Source: Deroplatys truncata
Lineage: Eukaryota > Arthropoda > Insecta > Mantodea > Mantidae
Assembly (NCBI GenBank): GCA_030765065.1
Contig: CM060990.1
Coordinates: 8,853,501-8,917,500 of the forward strand
Direction of reading: 5' to 3'
Length of the DNA: 64,000 bases
The notes below the pieces were generated by a model. That model was not told where the DNA came from, made no database searches, and saw only the letters and a list, made by a program, of their open reading frames with translations. Every line of letters starts with the position of its first letter. Position 1 is the first letter of the stretch. Positions 45,780 to 59,169 of the stretch are shown here, piece by piece. Both the position numbers and the translations under genes were made by a program.

Positions 45780-48700
45780 TTACGATGCTAACGAAATGTA
45801 CTGATCGTTGTGAGAGTTAGAATTTCGTCCGAAATCGTGTTTTGGCAGAATTTCTTTAGTCCAGTCTCGCTCCTTTACCTGTGTTGCAAATTCTGTCTCT
45901 AAAGCAATTTTCTTGTACACATCTAATCTTCTTCTTCGCTGGTAAATTATCTGTTGGGACTTTTTGTTATGATCAGCGACGGCACTTTGTATCACTTCGC
46001 CGCGAGGTTTACTGGTACTGGCGTATAGAGCACCCGTGTTTACTAGTAGATAAGAGCAGTTCTTCGACAGCATGTGACTGTTCGCTGGTATAGGACGCGG
46101 CACAGACATGCAACGTTTCTACAGGTTACTACAGCCAAATAACATGTATGCGCGTGGCATATACCTTGATTATTTACGTGTTCGCAATATTACTTGCACA
46201 TATTTACAACACCATATACAGATAGAATTGTATAGTTAGTCAAATTATACTCACTTATTTGCAATGTAGGTACATGATTCTAATACAAACTATATTCCGT
46301 TACAGTATACAACAATGTGCATGTTTAAGTGTGAAAATTGAAGATACTTCTGCTTTCGCTAAACACGTGCTTGTACTGTGAGAAGGTTCGCTCAACATCG
46401 CACGATGTTATAGGTACGCATTTAAATAAGCACTATTGTCTGCGTTATTGAAACCGAGCTGCATGCTGTTTACTTTACACGCTCCTTCATAGACAGGAAT
46501 AGAATCCTAAACAAATGAAACGTACTTTCGTTCTCCAACGCAGCAGAAACAGGTTACCATTTCCCTTCACGGTGCAGTAACTTTGAGCCCATGGTCTCCG
46601 TGACGACAATATAGGCAAGCACTTGTGCGCTAGGAAAAAGTGTCGTCCTTGTTATGGTTTTGCATGTAGATTTATAAATTGAATGTTGCCCTCATATTTT
46701 GTCATGTTCATTTTCGATGAAAGGCGATGATGAGAAATGCATAACGCATGACTGGATTTGCTTACTTTCCTTAAGAAAGGTTTTCATATGGGTGCCTGCA
46801 ACTAAAAAAGGAATAACAACCTTACATGATATAGCGAAGTTTAGTATTAGAATAGCAAAATCATGGTCTCTTACTTTTAGTTTTTCAGCTACAGGTATAT
46901 AAAGCAGAAAAGCTTCTATACATAGCTATAGACGTCAGCACTACTTTTGCTATGGGCTCATAAATAACATAAAGCAAAACACTTCGTAGAAGCATGAAAA
47001 GCGACGAAGGAAAAGCGAAACCGTAAAATAAAATAATCCTATACGTTTGCGGAAAAAGGATGTGAGAACTTCAATCAAGTTGAGTGTAGTGAGGTTATCG
47101 CGGCTTGTTTGCCTTCTTTTCAAATTACTTTAAACCTTTACATCCCGAAGAGACTCGTGATCAGCCATTTGCATCCTTAGGACTCAAGGGATAAGAAAAT
47201 AGACTTTTCTCTTCTTTCGGCGTACACTTATTTTGACAGATGATATTTACAGTGCTTCATGAAAGTACGTAGTCTCACATGATTTTCAGCATTAAAGCTT
47301 AAAATGTTTAGGTTTACTAATTCTAGTATGTGTGCAAAAATATGGATACCTTTACTGGATGCTTCCAGTCTGAAAATAAAAACCATTTGTTTGCATCTGA
47401 AATTCTGGAAATGTAGAGCCTGATCAAACAGCTATAGCATCCAGGTTACGAGCTGTTTGTAAGGAATGATCGCTTTCCTAAATACTATCACAATACTACC
47501 TGACACCACGGAAGTGAAAGTGAACCTACGTACAGATCTCCTTTCAATCTAATACAGCTCCAGAATTGGATGAGTGTCACAAAGCCGTAATACGAAGAAG
47601 TGTTTTTCTAGTATTACAGAAGAACCTAATCTCTCAACTCAGGAAGTTTAAAAATTTAAAAAGAATACTTTTGCCAGTACTTCATCCATAATTAGGCTTG
47701 ATGCCGCCAACCCTTATGTGCTAATTATTCGAATAAGTCAGGCATTGGAAGAAAGTATGTTCATAAGATATTTGGAGTTGGCAGAACTCTTGTAGAACTA
47801 CTAGAAAAACACTGTCTCTCCCTCAATCTTCTCCAATGCTGTGCAACAACCCTTAGAATTCTTACGCCAATCAACATGAATTACAACGACGTATGTTTGT
47901 TCGTGATCAGTAACCACGTGTTAGGAACTACAGATAACTGTACGGTTAACTTCACTAAGTATAACTTATAAATGAGATTATTGTATTAAATGGTGCTTCT
48001 GAATGAAATTGCATTAAGTATAATATTGCAAAAACAGTTATTTTGGCCAAAGATTTTGAATGATCCATGTATATTTATACATCTCGCACACTGGTTCAAC
48101 AGCAAATATAGATACAGATTATAGAGTGGAAGGAAAGGAGGAAAGGGGTTCGAAACGTGGGGTGTATTGCATAATATTTTGGGGGTTTTCCGAAGCATTA
48201 ATTTGTTTCAATTGCAGAGTAACGGAAAGAGGAGATAGAAAAATATATATCTTTACTCGTTTTGAACAGTGAATACATTTTTTGTAAGAAACATAAAAAA
48301 TACTCTCAAATTTGAAATATTTTCCAACAATTAATGTAACAAAACTTGAAACAAACGATTGGCACTGATATACAGAAAAACAATCCACTTCCATACAGTA
48401 ATCGAAATGGACGGTTTAAACGTAAACTGTACTCCAACCTTCCCCCCCTCATTAGTACTGATTATCTCAGTGGGCGTCGAACTCGGTTGTTTGATCGAAA
48501 AAGAGTGCAGCATGAGTACTGATATAGAGCGTTGCTAGGCAACTGGTTAGACACAACCTACTCCACTTTTACATTACCTGAGAAGGTAAAACTCGTATCA
48601 GTAATTTGAAGGAAGCGTGAACTATGGTAGAACCAATTTAAAATGAACACCGAGTACACTCAAACTGTCATCACTTCAAACAACGTAAAACAGCAGCAGA

Positions 48701-50949
48701 CAGGAGTCGGCCATGTAAAACCACGTCTGTAAACACCAAAGGAACTTTAAGAGGGATGCGGGCGATGACTTGTTGTCTGTGGCCTCCCTGCCTATAGTCC
48801 CGTAACAGCTCAACTTGATTTCCTTGGTCCTGTCTATAATGCTTAGAAATTCCTATGCGTTCTCATGAGCAATAGCAACACGCAATATAATTAGTACTAA
48901 TTTTGTTATAAGCGGTGTCCATCCTCGCATTCCTCATCGTCACGAGAATGCAACTCATCAAGAATAGTAACTCTGTAGGTTTTCAATTGTATAAGTTTAG
49001 CAGCTGTATGAAGATTTACTGTGCAACGCGTCTTCGTTCCAATGATACACAATTTTTACCTCCGTTAGATGATGTCTTTTCGCTTTTTAGGTTTAGCGAT
49101 ACTGTTGCCCTAAACTTATTAACCAGACATCCAACAGTATCTTTATTTGGAACTGAAATACCAGCAAATGTCTCCTGAAATTGTCTACCCACTTGTCTAC
49201 ATGATTCTGTTTTTACATCTGCATCGTACATATTTGTTTTTGTTCAAGCGTAAAGTTTTCGGGAAGTATTTCAGTTGTCTAATAGGAAGACAATAACAGC
49301 AACAATAATAAGACTATAGCAAAGTAATTCACGCACAATACAGATATTTGAATTAAGTTTCACTTTTGAGATGCACAATGAACAAACTCTAGTCTTTACG
49401 GCATAAACAGAAGTCAGTGACTGACAGTTAACATCCAAAGCCGATAAAGCGTAGCCTTGAGCGAGTCATTCACCGCTAGTGAGCTATCGGAACATACCGA
49501 CGTTACTGCAGAGCAAGCGAATCACGCCTACACACGATTGTGGCCGGGCCACAAAACGAACGCTCGGTATAAACTCAGAGCCTTGTGTACATGTCTCTCC
49601 CCGGTATCTTCTCGTGTAGTAACAAGCATACAAATCTCTTTAAGGTGTGCTTAGTCTCCGGGCTTAGTGTACTTCCCAAATGCGGGACAACATCAAACAC
49701 GCTAATGGTCCAGCGCGCGTAGCTAATGAAGAGAATTCCAAAGCAGTTCGTTATATAGGGCTTTAGAGGCCTCATTCGCCAAGTTGCCTAGAGCTCAACA
49801 CAATTTGTCTTATATTGTTTTTTATGCACTATTTGATTCCAAATTTATTATAATGCTCAATAATCAGGCTAGCCATGTACGTTATATTGGTGAAGTACTT
49901 CCCAAGGTTGCAAATTTATAATCTGACCATCAGTTTTAAATGAACGTTACTTGAACAAAAGGAAAAGATTATTTTAGGAGAACGAAACAAAACAATCTAA
50001 GAAATGTGTGTAGGATAGTTCAGAAACAGCTGAGTAATTTTGCCCAGCAGTATATACTTAGGAGGTCTTCATAAATAGACAGATTTAAAGTAATCTGAAG
50101 AACAGTTGGAAATATTCGTTTTTGGCAGTAAGGTTCACCGTGGTATATAATTTCAGATTTCAACATGCTGTACTTTTCTTTTGCCTTTATCAACTTCGAA
50201 AGAACACAGTGCTATTAATTCTGCCTACTCCCTTTAAATTTACCATTAAATGACTCTGCGATATTCATCTGTTTATACTTTATTCCTCTTTTCAACCAAA
50301 ATTCAATAATATACCAAGTGGCCGAAACAAGCCTTCCTTTGCAGTTTTATGTTCCCCGCATACACACGTGCAAAAGAAGTTGCTGCATCACTGCTGTTCA
50401 AAGGAGTGCAGGTACAAAGCGAAAGATTCACTGTGGTACTGCAGGTTTCGTACTGATAAGCGTCGCGTGGTCGCTTCCATGCAGTTCGAACCAGGTCATT
50501 CAGGCAAAAAGGTAACGCTCACCAATGACGATATGTGCAGCCGAAGCTCGAAGGCTGTGTTCTCAACATTTTCAGACTAGGCATTTCTTTTTTGACGTAC
50601 AGGAAAAATATTAGGAAATGAAACATTGCAGGTTGAGCGTGGGCCTGAGAGAGCCTTACATCAATTCGTTTACCAAGGCGAGCATGTTTTTGTACATGGC
50701 TATTATGAATAATGCACTAACAGAAAGTAATTATTTCTAACTCACCTTTAAGTGTACATAAATGTAATAAAAACAGAATTTTGTTTAATCTTGTTAACTT
50801 TGCGGAACCAATTGATGCCATATATGTAGTTGTGCTGAATGTAGATTAACTGTCAAATGACTTAACACGTGTGCTCAGATTGGAGTCATGCGGCAATCCT
50901 GAATTCTTGTTAACGGCCGAATTGGTTGTTAAATAACAGATAACACCCC
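45780..50949. other. No recognisable gene
   Basis: 5 kb of AT-rich sequence with short open frames lacking motifs. A GC-richer patch at ~49,450-49,790 contains GGTATAAACTCAGAGCC, which looks like a core promoter, possibly of an old LTR. I found no partner repeat. Confidence 0.4.
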
Positions 50950-51029
50950 CCCACACACACACATAGGCTCTCTCACATTAAAACACCAGACTATGGGCTT
51001 ACCGTGAAATGTGCTTGTTTAAAGACAAC

Positions 51030-51110
51030 TTTCTGGAGCCCAGCCAGAAATCGAACCCAGAACGCCTCATATAGCAAACAGTTTCTCTACCGAATGAGCT
51101 CTGGGTTCAG
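51030..51110 (-). mobile_element. tRNA-derived SINE head
   Basis: The minus-strand sequence GAGCTCATTCGGTAGAG (A-box region) and TTCTGGGTTCGATTTCTGGC (B box) have tRNA-like spacing, about 45 nt apart. The body toward 50,950 is short. It directly abuts the 3' end of the LINE at 51,112. Confidence 0.65.
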
Positions 51111-51322
51111 TAGGTGGTAGTGGTGGTATTTATTAAGTATTTAGTATTACATTAATTGCATAACACAGTCACATGGGTCATAAGACCGTACATGCTCTCT
51201 AGAAAAATACCTGGTCTGTATACGTGACTTGCAGTATCAACCAGAAAACAATTATTTTTTTTTATAATCACCTCACTATATACATACATATAAAATTGAA
51301 AAAACACTCTGAATCACACACT

Positions 51323-51324
<2 letters not shown>

Positions 51325-51366
<42 letters not shown>
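51325..51366. repeat. (CA)n microsatellite
   Basis: About 21 CA repeats in the 3' UTR of LINE copy B. Confidence 0.95.
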
Positions 51367-51368
<2 letters not shown>

Positions 51369-51409
51369 CGCGCACAAGTACTCAACCACCACATATGTTT
51401 AAAGAAAAA

Positions 51410-52985
51410 TTACATAAACACCTTATCTCTTAGTACACGTACTTCCATTAAGTATGTGCCCAAGCTTGGCCAGTTTTGGCTGTTTAGAATCAAGTCCCAG
51501 CATGCTGTCCTCCGTCTGTTGGAAGCCAAAAATACTTCCGGTAATAGTTTTTTCCTAATACCCTCCGTCTGCACGCATGCTGCCAAAATATGCGTCCAGT
51601 CTTCTTGTTCCCCGCATAATGGGCAAATCCTCCTGCCATCGTCATCAACAATCTTGCGAGCTTTCCACCCTCCCAACCTAAGCCATGCTATTCCAGTCCT
51701 TTGTTTTATACCTAATTCCAAAATATATGTTTCCTTACCCCACCTAGTTTTTATTTCATTTTGTAGTTCCAATGTTGATCTTTGTCTACATTCAGATTCT
51801 ATTTTATGCCTGTTTATATCGCATAGTCGTCTTTTGACCTTTCTCACGGCACTGTGTGTATTTTCATTACCCCTTTGCCAGATATCATTTAAGCCAATTT
51901 TTGATAATTCGCGTTGCAACCCCGCCGCCCACCATTTTGGATGCTGTATGTTGTTCATTTGATGACGATAACATATTGCTCTCAGAGTTGTTTGATCATC
52001 TTTAATTATTCGCAGCCAGTACCTAACTACGTTTAGTTTAGCAAATACAGCATCTTCCCAGCATCCTACCTCCCGAAGAACTCCGTAGTTTGAAGTACCC
52101 CTCCCCAACCCTAGAATGCGCTTCCAGAAATTGCATTGTATTTTATTTACATTATCCACCCTCTCCCATCCCCACACTTCACTGCCGTATAGTAATGAGG
52201 ACCTAACCATTGCTTCATACATGGTCTGTAATGTTTTTACTGGCATATCTGGTACCTGGGTCAATATCCTTAATACTTCAGAAAGTTGTCCAATCCCTTT
52301 ATGTTTTATAAACTCCATGTTCTTGTTCCATTTTCCGCCCATATCAAACCTTACTCCTAAGTAATCGAAGTGTTTAACATTTTGAATTTCTTCCTCCCCA
52401 TAGGTCCACTTTTCATGTTGGCCGTACACATATCCATTTTTAAAGGTGACTGTTTTAGTTTTAAGAATATTTACCTCCATACCCCATTGCCTACAGTATT
52501 GTCAAAGAGCGTTTAAACCAGACTGCAAACCTTTTATCGTTTTAGAAAGAATTACAATGTCATCCGCGTACAAAAGAATTGGTATTTTTTGGTCTGCGAT
52601 TGTCGGTGCATCTATGTCTTCCTCCGTCATCACGCTAACAACATCATCAATAAACAAATTAAAAAGTAACGGAGATAGTATACAACCCTGTTTAACCCCC
52701 CTCTGCGCTATGTTACATTCTGATGTATTGTGCTGATCGGTCTTGATAACAAACTTAACTTCTTTATACATTGCCTTAAGTGCTCTAATCATTTTCCCCG
52801 AAAGTCCTTTACGTGTTAATTTCTCCCAGAGAGCACTGCGTTCTACAGTATCAAATGCCGTTTTAAAATCTACAAATACAGTATATACCTTACCACCTTT
52901 ATTTCTCAAATTGTCATCAATTATTGTTTTCAGAACAAAGACATTGTCAATAGTCGAGAAACCTCCCCTAAATCCTGCCTGAAAA
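51410..52985 (-). pseudogene. LINE ORF2: RT to C-terminal zinc knuckle, one stop
   Basis: The frame reads FQAGFRGGFSTIDNVFVLKT, FVDFKTAFDTV (motif A), KQGCILSPLLFNLFIDD (motif B) and LLYADDIVIL (catalytic YADD at ~52,560-52,571). A single TGA at 52,502-52,504 follows. It then continues in the same frame WGMEVNILKTKT, FDYLGVRFDMGGKW, GSEVWGWERV and NFWKRILGLG. It ends with a Cys-rich block CPLCGEQEDWTHILAACVQT and a natural stop at 51,410. About 525 codons would be contiguous but for one nonsense change. The endonuclease and ORF1 are lost by 5' truncation. Confidence 0.9.
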
Positions 52986-52995
52986 TTAATAGCAG

Positions 52996-53379
52996 TTAGT
53001 GTTTGTTTTCAAGCATTGGTCCTTCATTTAGCGGTCTCCCCTCTGTCGGTATGGAGGCCCCCTTGCAGTTCTGCTTAGGCAAACCTTTTGGCATCCGCGC
53101 TATCCGGTATAAGCTAACTTCAACTAAGGACGGCTTGTGCGGGCCGCCGGGTATATCGAGTTCCTCATCGATCTGAATATTGTTTACAAAATTACGAAAT
53201 ATTACCATTAACTCTAAATTCCTATTACTAAAATTTCTTACATTATTAAGCACTTTCATATTGAATAAATTCATGAATGTGTGAAACGCTTTAGATTTAT
53301 TAGAAGCATTAATTAACTCATTACTGTAATGTGTCCGAAATATTAAAATCAGCAACGATAAGCATTCTACTTGCATCAA
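52996..53379 (-). CDS. Unassigned 127-codon open frame
   Basis: It directly abuts the 5' end of LINE B in the same orientation. The C-terminal third is GC-richer (GGPHKPSLVEVSLYRIARM region) than the AT-rich N-terminal part. No motif is recognised. It could be pre-insertion sequence or a fragment of another element, and coding is doubtful. Confidence 0.2.
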   Translation of the reverse strand: MMQVECLSLLILIFRTHYSNELINASNKSKAFHTFMNLFNMKVLNNVRNFSNRNLELMVIFRNFVNNIQIDEELDIPGGPHKPSLVEVSLYRIARMPKGLPKQNCKGASIPTEGRPLNEGPMLENKH

Positions 53380-55689
53380 ATTTGTCCATATGTTAAACTT
53401 TAATTTATAGTCTTCGTAATATAAATTTCTATCTGGAGAAATATGAATTGTGTTTAAACTACACTTCCAGTGTTTATAAGTGTGTCACTCATAAACGTTC
53501 TACATAATGCCTCCATATACGGACCTTAATTCCATTTCCAAGAAGGTACAAAACGAAGTTGGGGTAAACCCTTCAGGTCAAATATCACCACACGCATTTA
53601 ATATTCAGCATGGAACCCCGTTGATATCTTAGGGGTATCCACAGCAAAAATTTAGTCTTAAGTTTTCATTAAAATATTTGGTTTTAAGCCCAAAAGCTAC
53701 TTTGAATCTTTAAGTTCGATTACGTAGTATAGGTGTTGCTCTCGGAACCGTTTAAAGCTTCAACATTTGACCATTTAAATGTCCAAGAGCAAACGGAATA
53801 AAGGCCTGCATTTACTTCCAATACCTTTTACAGGACTTCGATTTTTCTTACAGTTTTTCGAATTAAAGTGTTCCATACGATGTATTTATAATAATGTTAT
53901 TCAAATTTTCAGCAGAAACTCAAAGAGAATGAGCTTAAAAACACTTACATATGATTTTTGCTGGACTTTTAAGTTACTGATGATATGACACAAATAATTT
54001 CACCACTCAGGAGAAATTGTTACAAAAATCATATTTAAAGGTTTAACATATTTCCTGAAACAACCAGGAGAGTGCATACAATTCTATTTGTCAGTTTTGT
54101 ATATTACTATTTAAATAATATAGTAGTACATTTCCTCTTTTTCAAAATTATGATTTATGCATCCTGTGCAATACATGGTTAATTAGCATAATGAAAGGGA
54201 AATACGTTTTTTCTCCAAAACATTAAAAGTATGTGCATTAAATTTAAAAACACCCGTATAATTGTGGTATAACGATACGTACTAACATTTAGATAAAATC
54301 TGAAAGGTCAAGAAACTTCACCTTGCGTGCTCCAAAGTTTTGTGGTTGCTTTTACTTAAATTCTGAAGCAAAGAGTACTGAGAGTAAATGTGTTTGTATT
54401 AAGGTGTATTGAACTTTAATAACGTATTATTAGAAAATTATTAGTGTTTATAGCAATCCTCGAGTTATGAATAGTATTAGAACAATCGTATGCCGTGAAC
54501 ACAAGGTTTAGCTTTTCTCCTTGGTGCCAAGGCTGCTTTATACCAAAGTGTATTTGATGTTGGATTTTGTAAAGATGAAATATTTTTAAATGCTGTAACG
54601 CAGGTATGGACCCCATTTATTGGTAGAACGCACCGACTGGCCCTGTGAAGAGTTAAGGAGCGTTGTTGAGAGATAAACTGAAAACTTCCTTCTCCCCATC
54701 CTCAAAGCTAGAAGTCTCTCGAAAAGTCCAAAGACTAAACTAGCGAGCGACTCGCGAGTTCGTTTCTGGTGCGACGTAAAGTGCTGGTAATTCAGTGCAT
54801 TTTCCGAGTGAAGTTGCGATAATTGTGGCGAACAGTGAGTGCTGCTACTGCGAGAGATTAGTGAAGTCTTGTGCTCGAAGTAAGCAGAAGCTCTTCCGCG
54901 CGCATTTCATTACGCCACTACGTCGCGTGGAAGACTGCAGTGGCATGTAAAATTGAACTAAATTACATTGTGAAATGACACAGAACTAAGTGAAGTCACA
55001 GTGAAAATTGAACAAAGTCACAATATATGCTAATGTTTCTTAGAAAAAGAGTCTGCCAATTAAAAGATATAAAGTCTGAGTTAAGCGAAGATGCTTCAGT
55101 GAGAAATGTTAAATCATAAGGTACATGACTGTCTCCCAATATATTTGTACATTCCTCTCGCCAGTGATGTTTCCATGTTCAGCCTGTCCGTAATCAATAA
55201 TATTCAGCACCGGTCTGAAGTTGCCACATCCAACTTCAAGCACAGTATCCTTCATGATTACAACTCGGCGCAATATGCACTATTTTTTTTCTTTTTTTCT
55301 TTTGCGGATACTTATTGCCTTACCCTTTTTTATTATTATTGCTGTTATTAAGAAATTCAAAAAAACCATTTACATAAACTAAAGAAATAAACTATATAAT
55401 TTAAATTATTATAACATATATAATTCCATACAATAATCAGAGTTAAATGTAGGCATGTAGACTACATTTCATGAATATTTTTAAATTAGTTTCCGAGATA
55501 CCAAGATTTTATTACTGAATTTGCTGATTTTTTTTATCCGACTATTTTTTCTATCTTTTTTTTTTAAACAATACAAGGCATATTTTTTTCTGAGATCGTC
55601 TTTTTTATTATTAATTTTTTTTCAGAGCACAAAGGTGTGCATTTGAGCTTTAAGACTTTTTTAACTGTATTTTTTTTCTTTCTTTAATT
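53380..55689. other. No recognised gene; possible 5' exon-like patch
   Basis: Mostly AT-rich sequence. At ~54,640-55,000 a patch with more CpG, repeated GTGAAGT words, a TTCAGTGC initiator-like word (~54,790) and a GTGAGT splice-donor word (~54,835) resembles an insect 5' UTR exon. A T-rich tract at 55,280-55,690 precedes the LINE 3' end. Confidence 0.35.
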
Positions 55690-55869
55690 TTTGTGCAATG
55701 TATTTCTTTATTTACTTTATTTGGGATAGGTTTTAGGATAATATGAAAACTACTACACAAGAAGGATAGATCTCTTTTGCTTCTTCTTCTTGTCCCTATT
55801 CTTATCATATGCCCTCCTGCAGTGGACACTTCCTTAAATGCGGGAGATCCAAGGCCAAAGTGGACCTTT

Positions 55870-58800
55870 TGTCCAACTACCAGCGTTCCTTCCGGATAAA
55901 TATCTGGAAGGCCTGTAGATTCACTGCGTCCCCAACTTTTAGTACCCAAAAATAGGCGGCAAAGATGAGCCAAGTAAGGGCATCTGTCAGTTTCTTGTCA
56001 CCGTGCTTGAATTCGAGATTCAGATAGACCTCCCGTGGAAACATCAGCACGCCACTACAAATCACTCCCATGCGTCCATATACCCAATCCCATATTGGGC
56101 GTACGACGGCACAATCCACCAACGTGTGACTCAAGGTCTCCACCGCAGAACACCTGAGTCAGAGATTTGATGTTGCTCTGCCATGCCGCCACAATTTGTC
56201 AGGTGTCGGAACAACCTCATTGACAGCCGAGTAAACCGCAGCTTTCCAGTCAGTGGGGATCTTCGGATTCTGAAATTTATTCCAAATTGTCCTCCATCGT
56301 CTAAGCGAATAGTTTTGTTGTACCCGCGGTAGAACACTGGTGGTAGACATCAGATGTTTGTAAAAGAAGGCTGACCGAGTAAAGGCCAACCGCTGCGTAG
56401 TAATGGTGGGTAGGTCCGCAAATGTCTTCTACCATCGCCGAAATTCAGGTAGCCGCTTATATGGAAAACGAAGTTGAGCTGCCCAAAGAGACTGCTGTAG
56501 CGGAAGGCCCTCACCGTCCAGAACACGCAGTATAGTTTTCCCAAGAAGTACCAGACATTTCACATCCACTGCGATCAACCCACAACCACCTTTATGAATT
56601 GGTAGCCGTAGTTGTTCCCTGGAAACTCGACAAGCAGCTCCGGAGCAGAGAAAATAACCAATAAGGCATTCGATCCTTGGTAATTGCTTGGTAATAGGCA
56701 ACACCTGAGGAATGTACCAAATTCCACTGAGGGCGTAAGTATGCACATACCACACTCGGTAGAAAAGGTTGAGTGATCGAGTCCGCTGCTCTACTTAGAG
56801 CACCCGTAACTTCGTCAGTTTGTCAGCCCAATTAAGCGCCACAGTCTCGGGAAAACACTGCCTAAACACAACGCCCAAGATCTTCGTGCGGCTTACTGTC
56901 CGCATACCATGAAGGTTCAGGGGTTCTGGCCAATGACCAAACTGTAACACCTCCGACTTTGCAAAATTTAGTTGGGCACCAGAGACGGCACTATAGTCTC
57001 TTAGACACTGATGTAAGGTTACCATGTCCGCGTTGTTTGCCAGGAAGACAGTCACATCATCCGCATAGGTGGTAAGTTGGAATCGCTGACCGTGAAGTTC
57101 TACGCCGCTGAGGGAGGACTGTAGTTGTCTCAAAAGGGGATCGAGGCTCAACGCAAATAAACCCATAGACAGTGGGCAACCCTGCCGGACTGACCTCTCT
57201 ATGCGGAGAATCGGAGAAAGGTATCCGTTGCAGAGTATCCTGGACGTCGCAGCAGCATAAAGGTTTTGTAATAATGAAAGAAACTGCCCTGGGATCCCCA
57301 AGTGCCGCATAAGCGACCAAAGGTAAGAATGACTAACGTTATCAAAGGCCTTTTCAAAGTCATGGTTAACCAATGCCACTGGAAGCTTCTCGGTTTCAAC
57401 ATGACAAATTACATCCCTCAATAAGCCAATATGTTGGATAATGTTCCTGCCACTCGGAACCACAGTCTGAACGTTGCAGAGAATTGCTCCATAAACCAGA
57501 TTCAGCCTTGAAGAAAACACTTTCGCCAGTAACTTGTAGTCGCAATTGAGCAAGGTAATCGGCAGAGACTCTGCAACGGTTCTCGCACATCGATGCTTCG
57601 GAAGCAGTAGTATTACGCCTTCTACAAACTTCTTGGTAACCTCAGAGGAGCGCTGAATTTCTGCAAAAACTGCTGTTAGTTCGGTAGCAATGACGTTCCA
57701 AAACGTGGAATAGAAGGCGTACAGAATACCATCCGTGCCAGGAGCAGTGTTCTGCTTCACACTCTGCAATCCAGCCGCTAGTTCTGCAGAGATAATAGGT
57801 CGCAAAAGAGAGGAGCCGCTCTGCGAAGGGAGATGATATCGCAGCGGGAACGGGGCGGCACCGGTATCGGAAACTTTGGAAAATATGGCACTGAAATGGT
57901 CATGAAAGCAACGGATGATAGCAGAGGATCCAGAAATTTTCCGCCCATCGTGACAAAGTTCTGGTATAAAACGCTGCCTGCCCTGCTGGCGCTCTCCGGC
58001 AAGATGAAAAAGAGAGAAGGTTTCTTCTGCAGCCATATGTCGACGATGGGAGACGTCTCGAAGGCGGAGTATTTCCAGCTGCTTTAAGGAAATTTGTGCC
58101 TTAATAGCATGCAGACGTTGGGACACAACATGACCGGCTGTTTGCAGTTCAGCGAGATCCTGTAAAGCAGCATAATAGAAATCCAGTATCTCTCGCCGTT
58201 CCCTGGTTCGTTGGAGAACTGCCCGTTTAAAAAGGAAAATAATTGCTGGTTTAGCCTTATAAAGCCACCAGGTAAGTTTGCTGCGGGAATTCAGGAACGA
58301 AGGACGCAACTTCCCCCACAATAAGCGGAAGTCTCGGTGGCAATCTTCCTCCGCGAAAATGGATACAGGAATCCTCCAGTAACCTCTCCCAGGCGAGGAA
58401 ACAGGTGCAATCTGCGTAATTCGACAGACGACTGCATGGTGGTCACTGAACGCAAGGCGATGCACTCGAAGATCGTGGACCGTAAGAACCAAGGTGCGAG
58501 AGAAATAAAATCTATCAATTCTAGAAGCCGACAATGCACGGACAAAGGAGAAGTCCACACAAGAACCATACTTGGACTCCCAGGCATCTACAAGGTCAAA
58601 ATGCGTCACAATTTGCTTGAGCATGGGACTAAGGTTGGGCAACCCACGCTGATCTTTGGCAGCAACAGTACAGTTAAAATCACCACCAATGAGATATGTA
58701 GAACCCTTAGAAAGGGCATTGAGAAGAGCTGTTTTAAAGAGTAGTTCCCGTTCAGACCACGTTGAGAGCCAGAAGGTGCATGCAAATTAATCAAGACTAT

Positions 58801-59075
58801 GCGAGTGTACAGGGCGGAGATGAGGCATCCAGAGGGATGAAGGTCGACGTAAGACGCATTCCTTTGCGGTAAAGCAACGCCGTTCCTCGGCCGTTCGGTC
58901 CAAGATTGACGATGTTCTCATAATAAAACAGAAAATCAAGATTGGGCACATTGACTTCCTGTAAAAATCCAACATCCACATCATATAAGTGTAGAAATTC
59001 AGCAAGTAAACGCTGATCCACTGGATTACGAAGACCATTAACATATATAGAAACAAAGACGTGAAGAAGTGTCAT
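55870..59075 (-). pseudogene. LINE D ORF2 (endonuclease, RT, C-terminal block)
   Basis: ATG 59,075. The endonuclease starts FVSIYVNGLRNPVDQRLLAE and VDVGFLQEVN (catalytic Glu). It shifts near 58,800 to VLINLHAPSGSQRGLNGNY and near 58,710 to YLIGGDFNCTVAAKDQRG and RIDRFYFS. The RT is open from 58,642 to 56,795 (615 codons), with TAPGTDGILYAFY, PITLLNCDYKLLAKVFSSRL, VNHDFEKAFDNVSHSYLW (motif A), SVRQGCPLSMGLFALSLDPL (motif B) and TYADDVTVFL (YADD ~57,057-57,068). After 56,795 the C-terminal part is fragmented over frames, ending with CSAVETLSHTLVDC, a Cys/His block usual at this position. Confidence 0.88.
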
Positions 59076-59169
59076 ATAAGAAAGACCACGAATGAAAGGG
59101 TCTCCAGAAGGAAAACACAGACGAGGAAATACAGCACTACTAGGGGACCGGACACCAAGAACGGGAGAT

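Larger units (their letters stand above)
51112..52995 (-). mobile_element. 5'-truncated LINE, copy B (best-preserved of its family)
   Basis: Begins abruptly at ~52,990 inside the RT domain and runs to a 3' UTR sharing TACGGTCTTATGACCCAT with the copy at 6,236-7,135. The truncation at the 5' side is the usual signature of incomplete reverse transcription. The 3' UTR contains a (TG)n run (51,325-51,366 as CA on plus). Confidence 0.88.

Noticed and set aside
57833..58087. Plus-strand frames over 57.8-60.5 kb
   Set aside because: Antisense shadows of the L1/Tx1-type ORF1 and ORF2 on the minus strand.
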